Shown: positions 1-12,261, counted from the stretch's first letter. The stretch: DNA of 64,000 bases from Proteles cristata cristata (GCA_017311185.1 JAESUZ010001269.1:868001-932000), one strand, 5' to 3'. The notes: generated from the sequence alone by a model not told the origin. Translations and numbers: made by a program.

Positions 1-628
1 CCTTCTATTCTACTTTCTGAAAGAGTTTGTACAGGATTGGTATTATTCCTTCCTTAAATACTTGGTAGAATTTGCCAGTGAAGACGTTGCGCCTCAACTT
101 TTCTTTGTGGGAAATTTTTAACTACTGATTCAGATTTAAAGAAATATTTTTTGCATATATGAATTGAGACTCTCCATCTTGTAACCTTAGAGCATAAAGT
201 CTGAGAGGCTAAATGTCCCCAAGAACCTATGTCTGTGGCTGCACCGTCGATATAATCCCAGGAAACACTTGGGATTCTTAATGTATTATGGCAGCCAATA
301 GTATATATCTGCCACTACAGTATTCTTGGTGAAAGTAAGAAAGAAGAAAAGAGAAGGTGTTTGTTTTCTAGTTTTTGCCTGGAAACTTCAAATTGTACCT
401 GGAAACTTCTGCGGCCCTCCACTGAGATTCTCTGATGGTATTACTCCTGCTGCAGGACTTCCAGTAACTCCTGACATGTTGCTGGCAGTGAGAAGAGGGA
501 AGATCACTTTTATATTTATTATTTTCAGCTCAAGAAAGAGTTATAAAAATAAAGAAGCCAGCTGGGCAGCAAAAGGTACCTGATCCAGTGGGAGGAAGTT
601 AGCTGTCACCTTTTGAAGCAATGTGATT
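1..628. other. No recognisable feature
   Basis: AT-rich single-copy-looking DNA. The only sizeable reading frame (326-583) has no recognisable protein features. I see no repeat family I can name here. Confidence 0.5.
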
Positions 629-637
629 TAGAAAACA

Positions 638-910
638 CTTTTTTATTTTATTTTATTTTATTTTATTTTATTTTATTTTATTTTATTTTATTTTATTTTA
701 TTTTATTTTATTTTATTTTATTTTATTATTTTATTTTAATTTTATTCATTTCATTTCATTTCATAGAGTGGGGGTGGGGGGTGGGGGCAGGGGAGGAGCA
801 GAGACAGAGAATTTTAAGCAGGCTCCACACTCAGTGCAGGACCCTGGGATCATGACCTGAGCCAAAATCAAGAGTTAGATACTCAACCACCTGAGCCACC
901 CAGGTGCCCC
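638..910 (-). mobile_element. Carnivore tRNA-Lys SINE (SINEC, felid type)
   Basis: The reverse complement of the SINE head (cacccaggtgcccc) ends at 910, and the GA-rich body and A-rich tail (here T-rich) lie towards 638. The insertion is bounded by a 9-bp duplication, tagaaaaca, at 629-637 and 911-919. The tail has expanded into a pentanucleotide microsatellite, listed separately. SINEs of this class are copied by L1 machinery and carry an internal RNA polymerase III promoter derived from the tRNA head. Confidence 0.92.
641..763. repeat. (TTTTA)n microsatellite followed by short (TTTCA)3
   Basis: About 17 uninterrupted TTTTA units run from 641 to about 727. After a degenerate stretch come one ATTCA and three TTTCA units (744-763). 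The array is the expanded poly-A tail of the minus-strand SINE, so the repeat reads TAAAA on the SINE strand. Length is probably variable between individuals. Confidence 0.95.
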
Positions 911-919
911 TAGAAAACA

Positions 920-1957
920 TTGTGAGTACAACAGTAGCCTGATGAAGCCTTGGATACTGATGAAGAATTAGTGTTTGGTGGTATAAATGAAAATTCAGAC
1001 TCTTTTTTAGAAGATCCTTCTTTCCATAGGAAACTTCCCAGTCCTGTTTTCTTTTCTTATCAGTCTGTCCGGATCACCTTAGCTTACTCTCCTGTCTGCT
1101 CTTCCAATTCCTGTCAAAACCTTACCTTAATGAGACAACCTCAGTTTTTATTGAGAGGTGGAAGAAAGAAAGCAGCCACATGATGGTCACCTGTGCTTTT
1201 TGTCTATAAACACTATTGAGCCCATATCTCTTAAGCATCTCACTGGATTCTGCATGAGTGCTTCAGGTTGCCCGTGTCAGAAGGGTTCTTCCGTGACTTA
1301 AAATTTGGTGCACTTTTTTCTTACATGAGAACAAGAATCCTGTAAAGCATCTGATCTCCTTTATAACTGGCCAGCAGGAAAGCTTAAGGCAAATTTAATT
1401 TTTAATTGCAATCATGCTCAATTTCCTTTGTCTTCATGGTGAAGGTACTTGAATTTTACCCTTCTTCATGGATTTAATTTTCTACCTTTATCTTAAACGT
1501 GTGTGTGGGTTTTGTTTTTTGTTTTTAGAAATAGCCTTACATGCTTCTGGCAATGAGCAATATATACATTCACATTTATTACTTCTAAAAGAAGTCATGC
1601 TCTGTCCGTGGCTATAAGCAAAGTAATGATGGTAATGATTGTTTTTGTTGATGCTCAATGGCATCCTCACTCCCACCCCCATCCTGAGCTTTTATTTCCC
1701 TCTCTCCTTAGGCCCTTTATCCACCTCAGAAATCCTATTCTCTCATGGTCCTCCATTTGCCACCCTGTCCCCCCAGAAGCCCAAAGTATAAATGACTTTA
1801 ACTTATAGTATAAAGAGTTTAATTATTTATCCTCAAGAGGGGTTTATACTTCCTGGGGCCCAAAGCCCTGAGATAAAGAGAAGAGATTCTGTTGAAGGGG
1901 TGTAGGCTGTGCCAATGATAATTTCTCTGAGTGTGGGGACATTCTTGGTGCTTTTCG
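920..1957. other. No recognisable feature
   Basis: Unassigned sequence. A 77-codon frame at 950-1183 begins with an acidic, exon-like stretch but has no clear splice sites or family resemblance, so I do not call it a gene. Confidence 0.4.
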
Positions 1958-2110
1958 TCCAGTGGCTCCCAAACACCATCACACTGACTTTCAGCAGCAG
2001 AGTAGAAGAGGCAGGATTCTCAGGCCCTGTCACCCAGAGGTTGTGATGCAGTAGGTTTGAGCAGGAGACTCAGAACTTGTGTTTTTACAGCATCCTTCTC
2101 GTTCCTCCCC
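1958..2110 (+). mobile_element. Possible diverged MER5A-like hAT fragment
   Basis: Starts with cagtggctcccaaac and includes ctcaggccctgtcacccaga, gatgcagtaggt and agaacttgtgtttt in the order seen in MER5A, a short non-autonomous hAT-Charlie DNA transposon. It is clearly more diverged than the copies at 43885 and 52173. Confidence 0.4.
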
Positions 2111-2163
2111 TTGGTGAGTTTGTGTCATGGTATCGCTTTCCAAAAGTTGAAAGTACGATTTTC

Positions 2164-2217
2164 ATACATACATATACATACACACAGACACACAGACACA
2201 CACACACATACACACAC
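2164..2217. repeat. Impure (CA)n / (CATA)n microsatellite
   Basis: Alternating cata and caca units with cagacaca interruptions. Impurity suggests an old, stable array. Confidence 0.85.
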
Positions 2218-2504
2218 GAAAGTTTAATTCATTAAAGAGGAAACCAGCAGCATAGTAACACTAGTATAAGAAGAACACAAGGAATAGTTAATAAGTGAGA
2301 ATGCTGGATATAAATGCCAGGTCAGATGCAAAATGGGTTAATGTTATATGAGGTAATAAAAACTAACCTTCAGGGTTATATTCTCTATTGGGCAGTAGCC
2401 ATTTGCATTTCTGCTGGGCAAAATCATTTTCAACTTTTCAATCTTGTACAAATTAACCCTAACTTCACAGAGTCTGGACTGTCATCAAAGGTAAATGGTA
2501 ACTT

Positions 2505-2596
2505 GGGCACCTGGATGGCTCAGTTGGAAGAGGATGTGACTCTTGATCTCAGGGTCATGAGTTTGGGAGTAGAGATTACTTTAAAAAAATCTTGAA
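2505..2596 (+). mobile_element. Short SINEC fragment
   Basis: The head gggcacctggatggctcag is followed by the tRNA-like region, then the sequence runs quickly into a short A-rich tail (ctttaaaaaaatcttgaaaaaa). The CT-rich body is missing. Approximate flanking repeats ggtaactt and ggtaagtt suggest it inserted in this short form. Confidence 0.75.
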
Positions 2597-2837
2597 AAAA
2601 GGTAAGTTGTACCTCAAATAAGAGCACATTATTCTGGAGAATTAGCCTTTTAATGGGCATGTTAGACAGCATGCTAGTATGAAGTCAAAAGGAAATGCTA
2701 TCATCCTTTTGCATTATTTCAAAATTTTTGATATCTTTTCAAATGTGTACAACCATGTTTAGAAAAAAAAATACTAGCATAGTCCACTTCCATTACAAGC
2801 ACCCCCAAAATGTGTTATTTGGTGCCAAATTAGCTTA

Positions 2838-3080
2838 AATGTCAATTCCTCTGGAGAGTCTTTTCTGGAATTCCAGGGGTCTTATGTACTCTTACAGAAT
2901 CCTACGCTTTCCTTATCAGGACTTTTATTATAATATGCTTTAGTTGCTTGTTATTTCCCTGTGTTCTAGTTTATACTAGAGTATAAACTCCACAAGGACA
3001 GGGGGTCTAGTTTGTTCACTGTTGTATTTTTAAGGGTTCGAAGAAGAAGCTGTCACACAGGAAACCGCTAATGCATGCTT
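2838..3080 (+). mobile_element. L2 LINE 3' end
   Basis: Diverged but colinear with the mammalian L2 3' end: tataaactccacaaggacagg, then tttgttcactgttgtattttt, then a region corresponding to the cacacagtaggtgctcaat segment. Ancient, shared by all placental mammals. Confidence 0.7.
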
Positions 3081-4009
3081 CCTGATTGGGTGAATGAAAG
3101 TTGTGATCCCCAACTGGGTTAGTGTGAAGTCCAATACAAATCCAATATAATGGATTCAGAGGAAACCCAGCCAGCTGCTTTCCCTGGGCGGTACTTGATG
3201 GTCAGCCGGTTCTTAACAGTGTTTCTCTTGATAAAGGGCCTGCACAGCCTCCTTATCCCCGTTCACAATAAAGGATTGTGTGTCTTCAGAAAAAAATCAG
3301 TCATCATCAATATGCTAACAAAATCTCTCTTTTTAGTAGCTCAGTGTGTGTGGTTCTGTGCTGGGCTCCTGGGAAGAAGGCATTCAACATCATCAAGGCC
3401 AGCTTGGGGTTAAGCAGGATACACGGTGTAGGGTAGGCAAAGAAAACTGATACATATGGCCTTTTTTCTTCCCAATTTTATGCATATAGTTGTCCATGCA
3501 ACAACAGGGAGTTGGGGGTAATTCTGAGTCCAGTTACATAGAAAACCAGACCCTAGTTTATCATACTGATGGCCACAACTGTGACAAGCCATGACATAGG
3601 CTCTGTGGCTGATACACATGATGCTGGGCCATCAACTGTTTGAGAGTAGGCTTTCGTTTTGTAGAGAACATAGTTCACCCATCAGCAACCAGGATTCTGT
3701 TTAAGCTCTGTAAGTTAGAAGAAGGAAAACTAGAGGGAGCATGGTTCTTAAAGCTGTGAAAACTTCTCTGCCTGCTGTTACCAAGCTCTAACCAAAATAT
3801 CAAGAACATGACCTTTCTTAGTATTGAGTAGACTGATTATTGAGAAGGTGGCCAAAGAGATACTTTATTGAGCCCAAATTCAAGAAGAAACAGGTCTTGG
3901 AGCCTGAAATATAACTGGAAAAAAAAAAAGATTAGTGACAAATACTCTTCTTAAAAGAACAAAGAATAGGAGCAGAAGAGTCAATCAATTAAGAACAGCT
4001 CACATTTTT
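3081..4009. other. No recognisable feature
   Basis: Unassigned single-copy-looking sequence. Small reading frames on both strands (3150-3413, 3410-3619) show no protein features. Confidence 0.4.
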
Positions 4010-4345
4010 TTCAGGAATTCTGAATATCCCTTGTACCTTTTGTATCTGGACTTTGTGCTGTCTTTTCACTTGTCTAAAAGTCTCTTCCCCCATATAAAAT
4101 GCTATTCATTCTTGAAGGCCCAGATCACAAATACCTCCTTTATGAAACCCTCCCAGGTGGAATTAATTTCTTTCTCTTAATACTTCCACAACGTGATATC
4201 TGTTGCTTCTCACTGCCCACTTTGTATTAGACTTGTTCATGCCTGTATCTAGAAGGCAAAATAGAAGCCTTATTTATATGTATATCACATATGGTGGTGC
4301 TTATCTTAATGCACTTCAAATAGTAGGTGCTCAAACGAAATTGAA
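4010..4345 (+). mobile_element. L2 LINE 3' end
   Basis: Contains the L2 order: cttttcacttgtctaaaagtc, ttcttgaaggcccagatcac, cctcctttatgaaaccctcc, then agaaggcaaaatagaagcc and agtaggtgctcaaacga. Diverged and not flanked by a visible duplication. Confidence 0.7.
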
Positions 4346-4400
4346 TCCATTAAAAACTTATCCAGTATGTACCAGCGCAGCTCTTAAGACTAAAACAGAC

Positions 4401-4463
4401 CTGGGGTGCCCGTTAAGCATCTGACTCTTGACTGGGGCTCAGGTCATGATCTCACAGTTGGTG
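4401..4463 (+). mobile_element. SINEC head fragment
   Basis: About 60 bp of tRNA-like SINE head (ggttaagcatctgactcttg-like, then ggctcaggtcatgatctcac) with an internal deletion after ggggtgcc. It stops abruptly where L1 sequence begins. Confidence 0.7.
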
Positions 4464-4464
4464 T

Positions 4465-4765
4465 CCATTTTTTCACCAATACTGTACTCTCTTGGTTACT
4501 GTAGTTTCATAATAAATCTTGAAGTTGGGTAGTGTCAGTCCTCTAACTCTTCTCCAACATTGTATTGGTTATTTTGTTTGGTTTTGGTTTTGGTTTTGGT
4601 TTGGTCTTTTTGCATTAGCTAGAACTTCTAGTCTAATGCTGAAAAGCAGTGGTAAGATAAGACATACTTGCCGTGTACTTGATCTTAGTGGGAAAGCTTC
4701 AATCAAGTTTCTCACTATTAAGTATGATATTAGTTGTATGGTTTTTATAGATTTTTTTTTCTTTT
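4465..4765 (-). mobile_element. L1 ORF2 fragment, internally deleted
   Basis: Reverse-complement L1 ORF2: ttggttactgtagtttcata, then gctagaacttctagtctaat and aagtatgatattagttgtat. These blocks are separated by more sequence in intact L1, so a deletion joins them near 4560-4605. The gap holds a run of five ggttttg-like units. Not coding. Confidence 0.7.
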
Positions 4766-4829
4766 CTTTCTTTGGTATTCTGAGGTGTAGTATTTTTGGC
4801 ATTTATCCTGCATGGTGTTATCAGAACTT

Positions 4830-5560
4830 CCTGGATCTGTGTTTTGGTTTCTGGCATTAATTTGGGGGAAATTCTCAGTCATTTTTGTTTCAAATATTTC
4901 TTCTGTTCCTTTCTTTCTTTATTCTCCTTCTAGTATTTCCATTAGGGGTAAGCTATACCTTTTATGGTTGCCCCAACATTCCTTGGATAATCTGTTCATT
5001 TTTTTCAGTCTTTGTTCTCTTTGATTTTAAATTTTAGAGGTGTCTATTGGTATATTCTCAAGCTCAAAGATTCTTTTCTCAGCCGTGACCAATCTGTGAA
5101 AAAGCTTATTAAAAGCATTCTTTATTGACGTCATAGTGGTTTTGATCTATAGCATTTTTTTTTTCGTTCTTTCCTAGGATTTCCATCTCATTGCTTTCAT
5201 TTCCTATCTGTTATTGCATGCTGTCTACATTTCATTAGAACTCTTAGCACATTAATCATATTTGCTCTGAATTCCTGGTCTGATAACTTCAACATCCCTT
5301 CCATGTCTGGTTCTGACGTTTGCTCTGTCTCTTCCAGACAGAGCACCTACCTACTATTGTCTCTGTGTTTTTTGCTTTGGTATGCCTTGTAATATTTTTA
5401 AAAGAAAAATTGTGTATATTTATACATGATATTTTCATATATGTAGTGAAATGATTACTATAGTCAAGCTTATAATTAACATATCCATCTCCTCACATAG
5501 TTACCATTTTGGGGGGACAATATTTTCTTGATAAGTAGACATGATACCACTAGGTAAAAG
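4830..5560. mobile_element. Probable old L1M-derived sequence
   Basis: The stretch contains phrases typical of old mammalian L1 (gtatgccttgtaatattttt; at 5400-5520 the aacatatccatctcctcaca region of L1M 3' ends). The orientation seems to change near 5395. I cannot assign a subfamily, so only the general LINE origin is claimed. Confidence 0.4.
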
Positions 5561-5870
5561 GAGCCACAATAAATAGGCCTTTAGTAGTGTGGTGGTGAGG
5601 GTCAGGGGAAGGGAAGGTGTTCTGTAGTCTTATGATTAGGTCTCAGTGTTTTAGTGAGCCTGGCCTCTGGGCTGTGAACTTTAGAGCTATTTCTCAGTAT
5701 TTTTCTCCCCTTTAGATGGGAAAAGACGGCTTGAGTGGACTCGAGCTCAGTATTTCCTTTCTCCCATATGGAAGGCTAAAGCTATTTAGAGTTGGGCATT
5801 TCCTTTCTCCAAGGTAAGTCAGATTCTGATAATATCCTAGCAGGTTAGGCTCTGGTTAACTAGTTTCTTC

Positions 5871-6083
5871 CTTTTAATTTTTTTTTAATGTTTGTTTATT
5901 TTTGAGAGAAAGAGCATGAATTGGGGAGGGGCAGAGAGAGAAAGAGAGACACAGAATTGGAAGCAGGCTCCAGGCTCTGAGCTGTCAGCACAGAGCCCAA
6001 CACGGGGCTCAAACCCACGAACTGTGAGATCATAACCTGAGCTGAAGTCAGACACGTAACCGACTGAGCCACCCAGACGTCCC
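5871..6083 (-). mobile_element. SINEC with 18-bp target-site duplication
   Basis: Full-length minus-strand SINE from T-rich tail to gagccacccagacgtccc. Exact duplications of tggttaactagtttcttc flank it at 5853-5870 and 6084-6101, so insertion by L1-type target-primed reverse transcription is clear. Confidence 0.95.
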
Positions 6084-6101
6084 TGGTTAACTAGTTTCTT
6101 C

Positions 6102-7640
6102 TAAAGACAGGTTTTGTGAAGATCATAGTATTCTGGAGTATTTCAAAATATGCTGGCCAGAAGAATGAGGGGATTGTTTTTTCTGATATTTATTGTGGGG
6201 ATTTGATCCAGGTTTTGGAGGTAAAACTCAGTTTTGTAGGGGTCCCTTACAAATGAGTCCCATTGGACTTCACTCTCAGAATTACGTCCATGCACGGCCT
6301 CCAGCAGTGTGTCAAAATTAGTTCCGTTTTCCTGTTCTCATTCCCATGGCGCTTTCCACTCGGGAGTCTCTGTTTCAGGAAGCTGCTACTTCCTATATTC
6401 ACCAGTCTGTCTCTCCAGGCCTGGGGATGTCTTCCCCTGTATCCTCCCCTCTTTTAGGGATCCAAGAGGAGTTGTTGATTTTTCAACAAGTTGTTGAGGT
6501 TTTTGCTTGTTAGGATGGAATGGTGACTTCCTAGCACCTTATGTGCATAATGGGAAACCAGAAACCCCCTTATTTTTGCTGGATATTTGTTTTTTAGTTA
6601 AAAATTTTAGTAATAAAAATGAATCATGTCAGGAGATTTAGAATATACAAGAAAACAAAAAAGAGGAAAATATATAGAATAGGACTCAGTATCTTGGTGA
6701 ATGCCTCTCCATGAAATCACTGAGGCTCTTATCTTGTTTTCCTGTGATTTATTAGGATCTGCTCCCAGGAAAGGCCTGACACCTGCTCATTTAGACAGAG
6801 ACCAACTCATTTTTGTTTGCATGGTCAGGGGAAGACTTTCTAGAAACCGACATGAGAAGTGTATGTGTGTCTGCAGGAAAGGGATGAGGGCAGAAATTGA
6901 AGGCAGAGCCCCTGAAATAATATGATTTCAATGATCCCCCCAGACCTCATTAAAAGTAGGCTCTGCTTAGACCCCTGAGTTTTTCTGAACACATATTTCA
7001 GTTAGATTTGAGAAACACTCTTTAAAACATTTTTATATTGCCATGAACCCCCTGATAAAGCTGGGAACATAAAATCAATGAAAGCTGGATTTATTTGGAG
7101 TTCCTGTGTCCTGGGAGAAGTTGAATCACGAGCATTTAAAGACTTCCCTTCCCCCAAGGAGCGTGTAACAGGGTACAAGTTACACAGAGTGAGAAAGGAT
7201 TCAACAATGTCCCCACAAAATCCCAGGAGACTGCAGGAAGGTTGAAACTTGACCCAACTGGGATCTCTTATTCCCCGCAGATTTCAGATTTTCCTATACT
7301 CAGTTCATTGTCGGAAACACCCAGGTCCCAGTGCATAAGACTGTTTCCTCCTCAATGCCCTTGAGGTCAAACAGACTGTTCTGGGAAGGTTTTTTTGGAA
7401 ACTTTGGAATGAAAATGTGTTTAAAACCATGAGCTCATGCTTTCCATAGATGAGACTGTCACATTATTAAAATAAACCACCACCCACCATCCCAGGCATG
7501 CATTAATTTGAAAGAAAACTATTAGTAAAGTATAAGTGTGATTTGCAGTAAAAAAGTCTGTGATTATTCAGCTGAAAATGATAGAGGGCTGTGTAAATGT
7601 ATTATTTGCAGATTCATATCTATAGTTTTATTTGCCTTTC
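6102..7640. other. No firmly assigned feature
   Basis: The first 450 bp may continue the old LINE sequence interrupted by the SINE. The rest looks single-copy. No gene, RNA or regulatory motif can be supported. Confidence 0.4.
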
Positions 7641-7644
7641 ATGA

Positions 7645-7745
7645 TACTCATAGGAAGAAGGCAGGGCAAGTATTATAATTTTCATTTTTCATCTGAAAAA
7701 CCTTGGATCTGAGATCCTCAGTAACTGCATACAGTCATTAACAAG
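7645..7745 (-). mobile_element. Possible diverged MIR
   Basis: The order ttcatttttcatctgaaaaa, then gatcctcagtaactg, resembles a reverse MIR core, but similarity is weak. Confidence 0.3.
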
Positions 7746-8194
7746 GGTAAGACTCTGTATCTCTGTATAGCCTTACATTATTCCATTTTACCTCTTGCAT
7801 TTCTCCCTCAGAGTGCCAAATCATATGGTAAGATTTGTAGAAAGACAATTAAATATCTCAATGCCTCTGTTTCTAACTTTTCTTCTCAGTAGAAAGAGAA
7901 CTGCATTTCAACCCTAACAAACTTGACATTTTCTTTGCACTGATTTGGCAGAAACTCCAGGGGCTGAGATGAACTCACACCACTGTAATTGACTTAAGGT
8001 GAATACAATGGCCTTTTTAAAAGTTCTTTTAAAGTCTTTAGTCTTGACCAAGTAACTAAAATTCCCCGGGAGCAAAATTAGCCCTTTCCATCCAGCCGAG
8101 GGCTAGATACTAGCTTCCATCTAAATTAGGTAATCTTCTTTTATTTAGAGCTGGCACCCTCTCCTTTTGCACTCGATGTGTGTAACCATATTGT
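7746..8194. other. No recognisable feature
   Basis: Unassigned sequence between a possible MIR and an MLT1 LTR. Confidence 0.4.
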
Positions 8195-8671
8195 GTGAGT
8201 TCCTATTGCTGCTTTAACAAATTGCCTCAACCCATGTGGTTTAAAACCACACAGATTGATTATCTTACAGTTGTGGAGGTCAGTAGTTTGACATGGATCT
8301 CAGTGAGCCAAAATCAAGGTGTCAGCGGGGTGGCGTCCCTTCTGCAGATTTGAGGATGAACTATTCACAGGCTTTTTCTAGCTTCTAGAAGTCACTTTCA
8401 TAGCTTATGTCCTTATTTCTCCATCTTCAAAGCCAGCAACGTTGGGCCAAGTCTTTTTCATGTGCTTCTCCCTAGTTATTGCCAGCTCTATCTTCGATTT
8501 ATAATAATTCTTTGGATTACATCAGCCCCCAAGCTAATCCAGGCTAATCTCCCATCTCTGATTAACAACCTAAAATCTTTATTTCTCTTTGCCATGTTAT
8601 CTAACTTTGTTCCAATTTCTGGGAATTAGAACATGGATATCTTTGGAAGGCCTTATTTTGCCTACCACACA
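8195..8671 (-). mobile_element. MLT1C/D-type MaLR LTR
   Basis: Read on the minus strand it follows an MLT1 LTR from end to end. On the plus strand the visible landmarks are tcctattgctgctttaacaa, gtggtttaaaaccacac, ccatcttcaaagccagcaac and taatccaggctaatctccca, ending in cctaccacac. It is a solitary non-autonomous LTR (ERVL-MaLR) with no internal region nearby. Divergence is high. Confidence 0.8.
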
Positions 8672-9187
8672 TATATTATCTTGTTTTCTAGCTGTCTCCT
8701 TTTAATACTATACATTTTAGTATATAACAATTTGAGTTGTCTACCACCAAATGTTTCTGAACACTGTAGTGAGTGGGATCCTATTTTCCTATAAGGAACA
8801 TATGAACCAAATAAATTGTAGCTAAAACCCACAGTAAGCTATATAAAATAAAAAGTACAGACATTTAAAAACATTTTACATTAGTTAGGATAGTGATATT
8901 AAACCATAGACCCTATAAAACAAAGATGAATGTATTCTGTCCACTAAGTACCTATTGCATTTTCATCTACTTAAAATTATAAAGCTAGCAAAATACAGTT
9001 TTAACTTACATCATTTAAATACGATTCAAAACAAATATCTTGGCAAGTCACACATCCATAAAATACTTGGTTAATGAGAATTTTCCTTCCTTTCTGGTTC
9101 AGAAGGGCTTTTGAAATAGTGATGTTGACAATCCTAAAGCTTCCAGAAGCTTAATGGTATTCTTTCCCTGTAGCTGACAGTGTATTC
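8672..9187. other. No recognisable feature
   Basis: AT-rich unassigned sequence. Confidence 0.4.
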
Positions 9188-9199
9188 TAAAAGCACTTC

Positions 9200-9420
9200 T
9201 GGGTGTCTGGGTGGCTCAGTCGGTTAAGCGTCACACTTTGGCTCAGGTCATGATCTCGAACTCCGTGAGCTCAAGCCTTGTGTCCGCTCTGTGCTGACAG
9301 CTCAGAGCCTGGACCCTGCTTTGGATTCTATGTCCCCCTCTCTCTCCGCCCCTCCCCCACTTGTACTCTGTCTCTTTCTGTCTCAAAAATGAATAAACAT
9401 GAAAAAATTCAAAAAAATAT
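9200..9420 (+). mobile_element. SINEC, plus strand, 12-bp duplication
   Basis: Head gggtgtctgggtggctcag, body and A-rich tail are complete. taaaagcacttc occurs exactly at 9188-9199 and 9421-9432. One of only seven plus-strand copies. Confidence 0.95.
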
Positions 9421-9579
9421 TAAAAGCACTTCAATTATGCCATGCTTCCTAAATAAATAGCCCCCAAACATCACACTTAATCTGTGTAGATCATTTTTAA
9501 TGATACTATTAAAATTGTTTTCCTAGCTAAAGCATGTGTTACCACTCAAGGCATTGAATTACAAAAGCATAATGAAACA

Positions 9580-10370
9580 TTTTATACATTCTGTCTGGTT
9601 TTAAAAGTATCACATGCTAGTACAGAGATTCCAATAATCAGAAAGGCAGGAAGAGGAAAATAAAAATTATGTGTAATCACACAAAGAAAAAGCACTAGGA
9701 AATGTTTTGAAGATAACTTTATTTTTATTATAAAGGAAATAGGTACCCAATGCGGCAAATTCAGAATTTTCAACATAACTATAAAAGAGAAAGTAACCAT
9801 TGCCCAGCAATTCGGAAGTGACTACAGTTGAAAACACATATGCATATCTTTTTTCTATTTTCTTTATATTTGTAAATATTTGGAATCATGCTGAACATAT
9901 AATTTCTTACCCATTCATTTAATCTCATACAGGAACATTTTCTGATATTAAAAACAGCACATTTTTTTTACATGCGGTATAACATCCTGTTGTGCAAATG
10001 TTACTCTGCTTCCTCCGCAGTCCTCTGTTGTTGGTCATATAGATACTTTCCTATTATTCAGCATTGAGAATAACGCTATGATAGGTGTCTTTGTGATGAA
10101 CTGTTTTCCTTTGTTTGGATTGGTTCTTTTGGAAATAATTTGATAAGTGAGGTTTTGGGGTCACAAATGTGCTTTTCTGAGGCTTTTGATGCAGATTGTC
10201 CCCAAAGGGAGAGGCAGTCCTCCCTCCCATCCTTTGAGGCATGTGACATTTCCTCTGACCATATTGGGATGTGGCCCCATGGACAGAATCATTGCACAGG
10301 TTTATTTACATTCTCAGATGTCGAGTGAGATTAAACTTCCATCAGTTTTAATACTAATACAAAAAAGAAT
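9580..10370 (+). mobile_element. Possible old L1M 3' region
   Basis: Segments such as cattcatttaatctcataca, ttattcagcattgagaataa and the style of the stretch resemble old L1M 3' sequence. Subfamily and borders cannot be fixed by eye. Confidence 0.35.
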
Positions 10371-10384
10371 GAATCATTTGTAAT

Positions 10385-11110
10385 TTTTAAGTAGACTTTT
10401 TATTTTATAGCGGTTTTAGATTTACAGAAAAGTTGCAAAGATAGCACCTATGGTCGTATACATATACCTGGCACCCAGTTTCTCTTATTAGTTACATTTG
10501 GTAATTGTGGTATAATTGTGACAGCTCAGGAACCAACATTGGCACATTACTTTTAACTAAACTATACACTTTTTTTTAGGATTCACTAGTTTTCCATAGT
10601 GTCAGCCTTCTGTTCCAAGATCCCATCCAGGGACATCACATTACATTTAGTTACCATGTCTCCTTAGCCTCCTCTGGGCTATGACATTCCTGGGCTTCCC
10701 TTCTTTTTGATGACTTGACAGTTTGAGGAGTAGCAGTCAGGTATTTTGGAGAATGTCCCTCAGTTTGGGTTCGTCTAATGTTTTTCTCATGGTTAGACTT
10801 GGCTTATGAGGCTTGGGGAAGAACACACGGAAGTAAAGTGCCCTTCTCATGACATCATATCAAGGGCACATGCTGTCGGTGTGACTTACCACTAATAATG
10901 CTAACTAACCTCGGTCACCTGGCCATGTCTCTCTATTGCAAAGGCATTTATTCTCTCTGTTTTCAGTACCCCACTCCGTGGAACCAAGTTACTAAACAAA
11001 GCTGATGATACCAAAGGATAGGGTCAGAAGAGTTAAGTTTCACCTCCTGGAGAAAAGAATATTTACAGAAATGTCTATAATGCTTCTTGACAGAAGTTTT
11101 TGTATTTTAA
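10385..11110 (+). mobile_element. Old L1M 3' UTR
   Basis: Colinear with a common L1M 3' UTR: tttagatttacagaaaagtt, gaaccaacattggcacatta, tgttccaagatcccatccag, gtcaggtattttggagaatg, cttctcatgacatcatatca, and cacctcctggagaaaagaat near the end. Confidence 0.65.
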
Positions 11111-11201
11111 TCTTATAAAATAAATGGGTCATGTAGAGATGACCACTGGGAAATTTTTAAAAAGAATTGTTTTGTTTATAAAAGGAATATGTATTAAACA
11201 T

Positions 11202-11221
11202 ACGTGTGTGTGTGTGTGTAT
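11202..11221. repeat. Short (GT)n tract
   Basis: About nine GT units. Too short to be very variable. Confidence 0.8.
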
Positions 11222-12261
11222 AAACCCTCATCTTGTTATCTTTGCTGTGGTCAGAAATTCTTGGTCAGACCACTGTACTTTGCTTAACAATTACTATTCA
11301 TTAGTAACTTCCGGGGTCATGCGTTAGTGACAAACAGGTTGTCATTTGCATCCGGCCCAACTCATCTCCAAGAACATTTCCCTCATCAGGGTTGAGGTCA
11401 ATGAAAAGATCACAAATGGTGGGTAACATTCAGCTGTCATTCAGATGCTTCAGAAAGTTCTGTAGGAGCCACCAAGTACTTTCCAGAATTGAATAAATTA
11501 TTTGTACTATTTAGATTTTGACAAGGATGTTGTGATGTTTTAGAGTATAATTATTCTATTAGTACGGAATTTTACTGGTTTGTGCCACTCATGATTTCTC
11601 TATTATGAACTATTTGGGACACAAACAGTTTTTCTAAGTTTTGAAAAGGTTAAATTTAATATTATAATCTCTTTGGTGTCAGTGAGAAGGTTTAAGTCAT
11701 TGTCTATTTAAATCTATTGGAAATATGTTTAATTAGTCTAATTATTTTTATTTTCAGTGTTCCTAAAACCATCAACATATTTTCAAAACTGACAGATGGA
11801 ACAAATAGGTCTCTTTCCTAACAATAAGAGAATAAGAGAGGAATCATCTTAGGATATGAGATTTTGACAACAGTCTAGAAGACAAAAGTGGGATGATGAG
11901 TAATAAGCAAGTTTTCATGGCCATGTGAGCTGCATCTCAGAGTGTCACTGGTGGGCTGTACACAAAAAGAAAGTTGATTTGACACAGGAACACCTAGAGG
12001 GATTTGGGACTTGGAGATTCTAGATGTGACAGAGGGCAGGCTGGAGGCTGGAGGCTGGAACTGAAAACAGAATGGTTGTCTGCTTCCACTATCTCTGGCA
12101 GGATTACTCCCATCAGGTGTCTGTCCCCTAAGCAGTAGACTAGAGCTTTCTTTTCTGCAGGAACTAAATGGTCCAGAAAAAAGACCTTTACGTTCTGGCA
12201 TTTAGGAAATCCTCCATCGATAAAGATCAAGTACCTGCCAGACCTCTGCTTGATCAGTCAA
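11222..12261. other. No recognisable feature
   Basis: Unassigned. Overlapping minus-strand frames at 11875-12230 show no conserved protein features and no start context that would support a gene. Confidence 0.4.

Noticed and set aside
641..735. CRISPR-like or regulatory tandem array
   Set aside because: Pure pentanucleotide repeat without spacers in a SINE tail; a microsatellite.
950..1183. Possible coding exon (acidic start of a 77-codon frame)
   Set aside because: No convincing splice acceptor or donor and no recognisable domain; it remains possible but unsupported.
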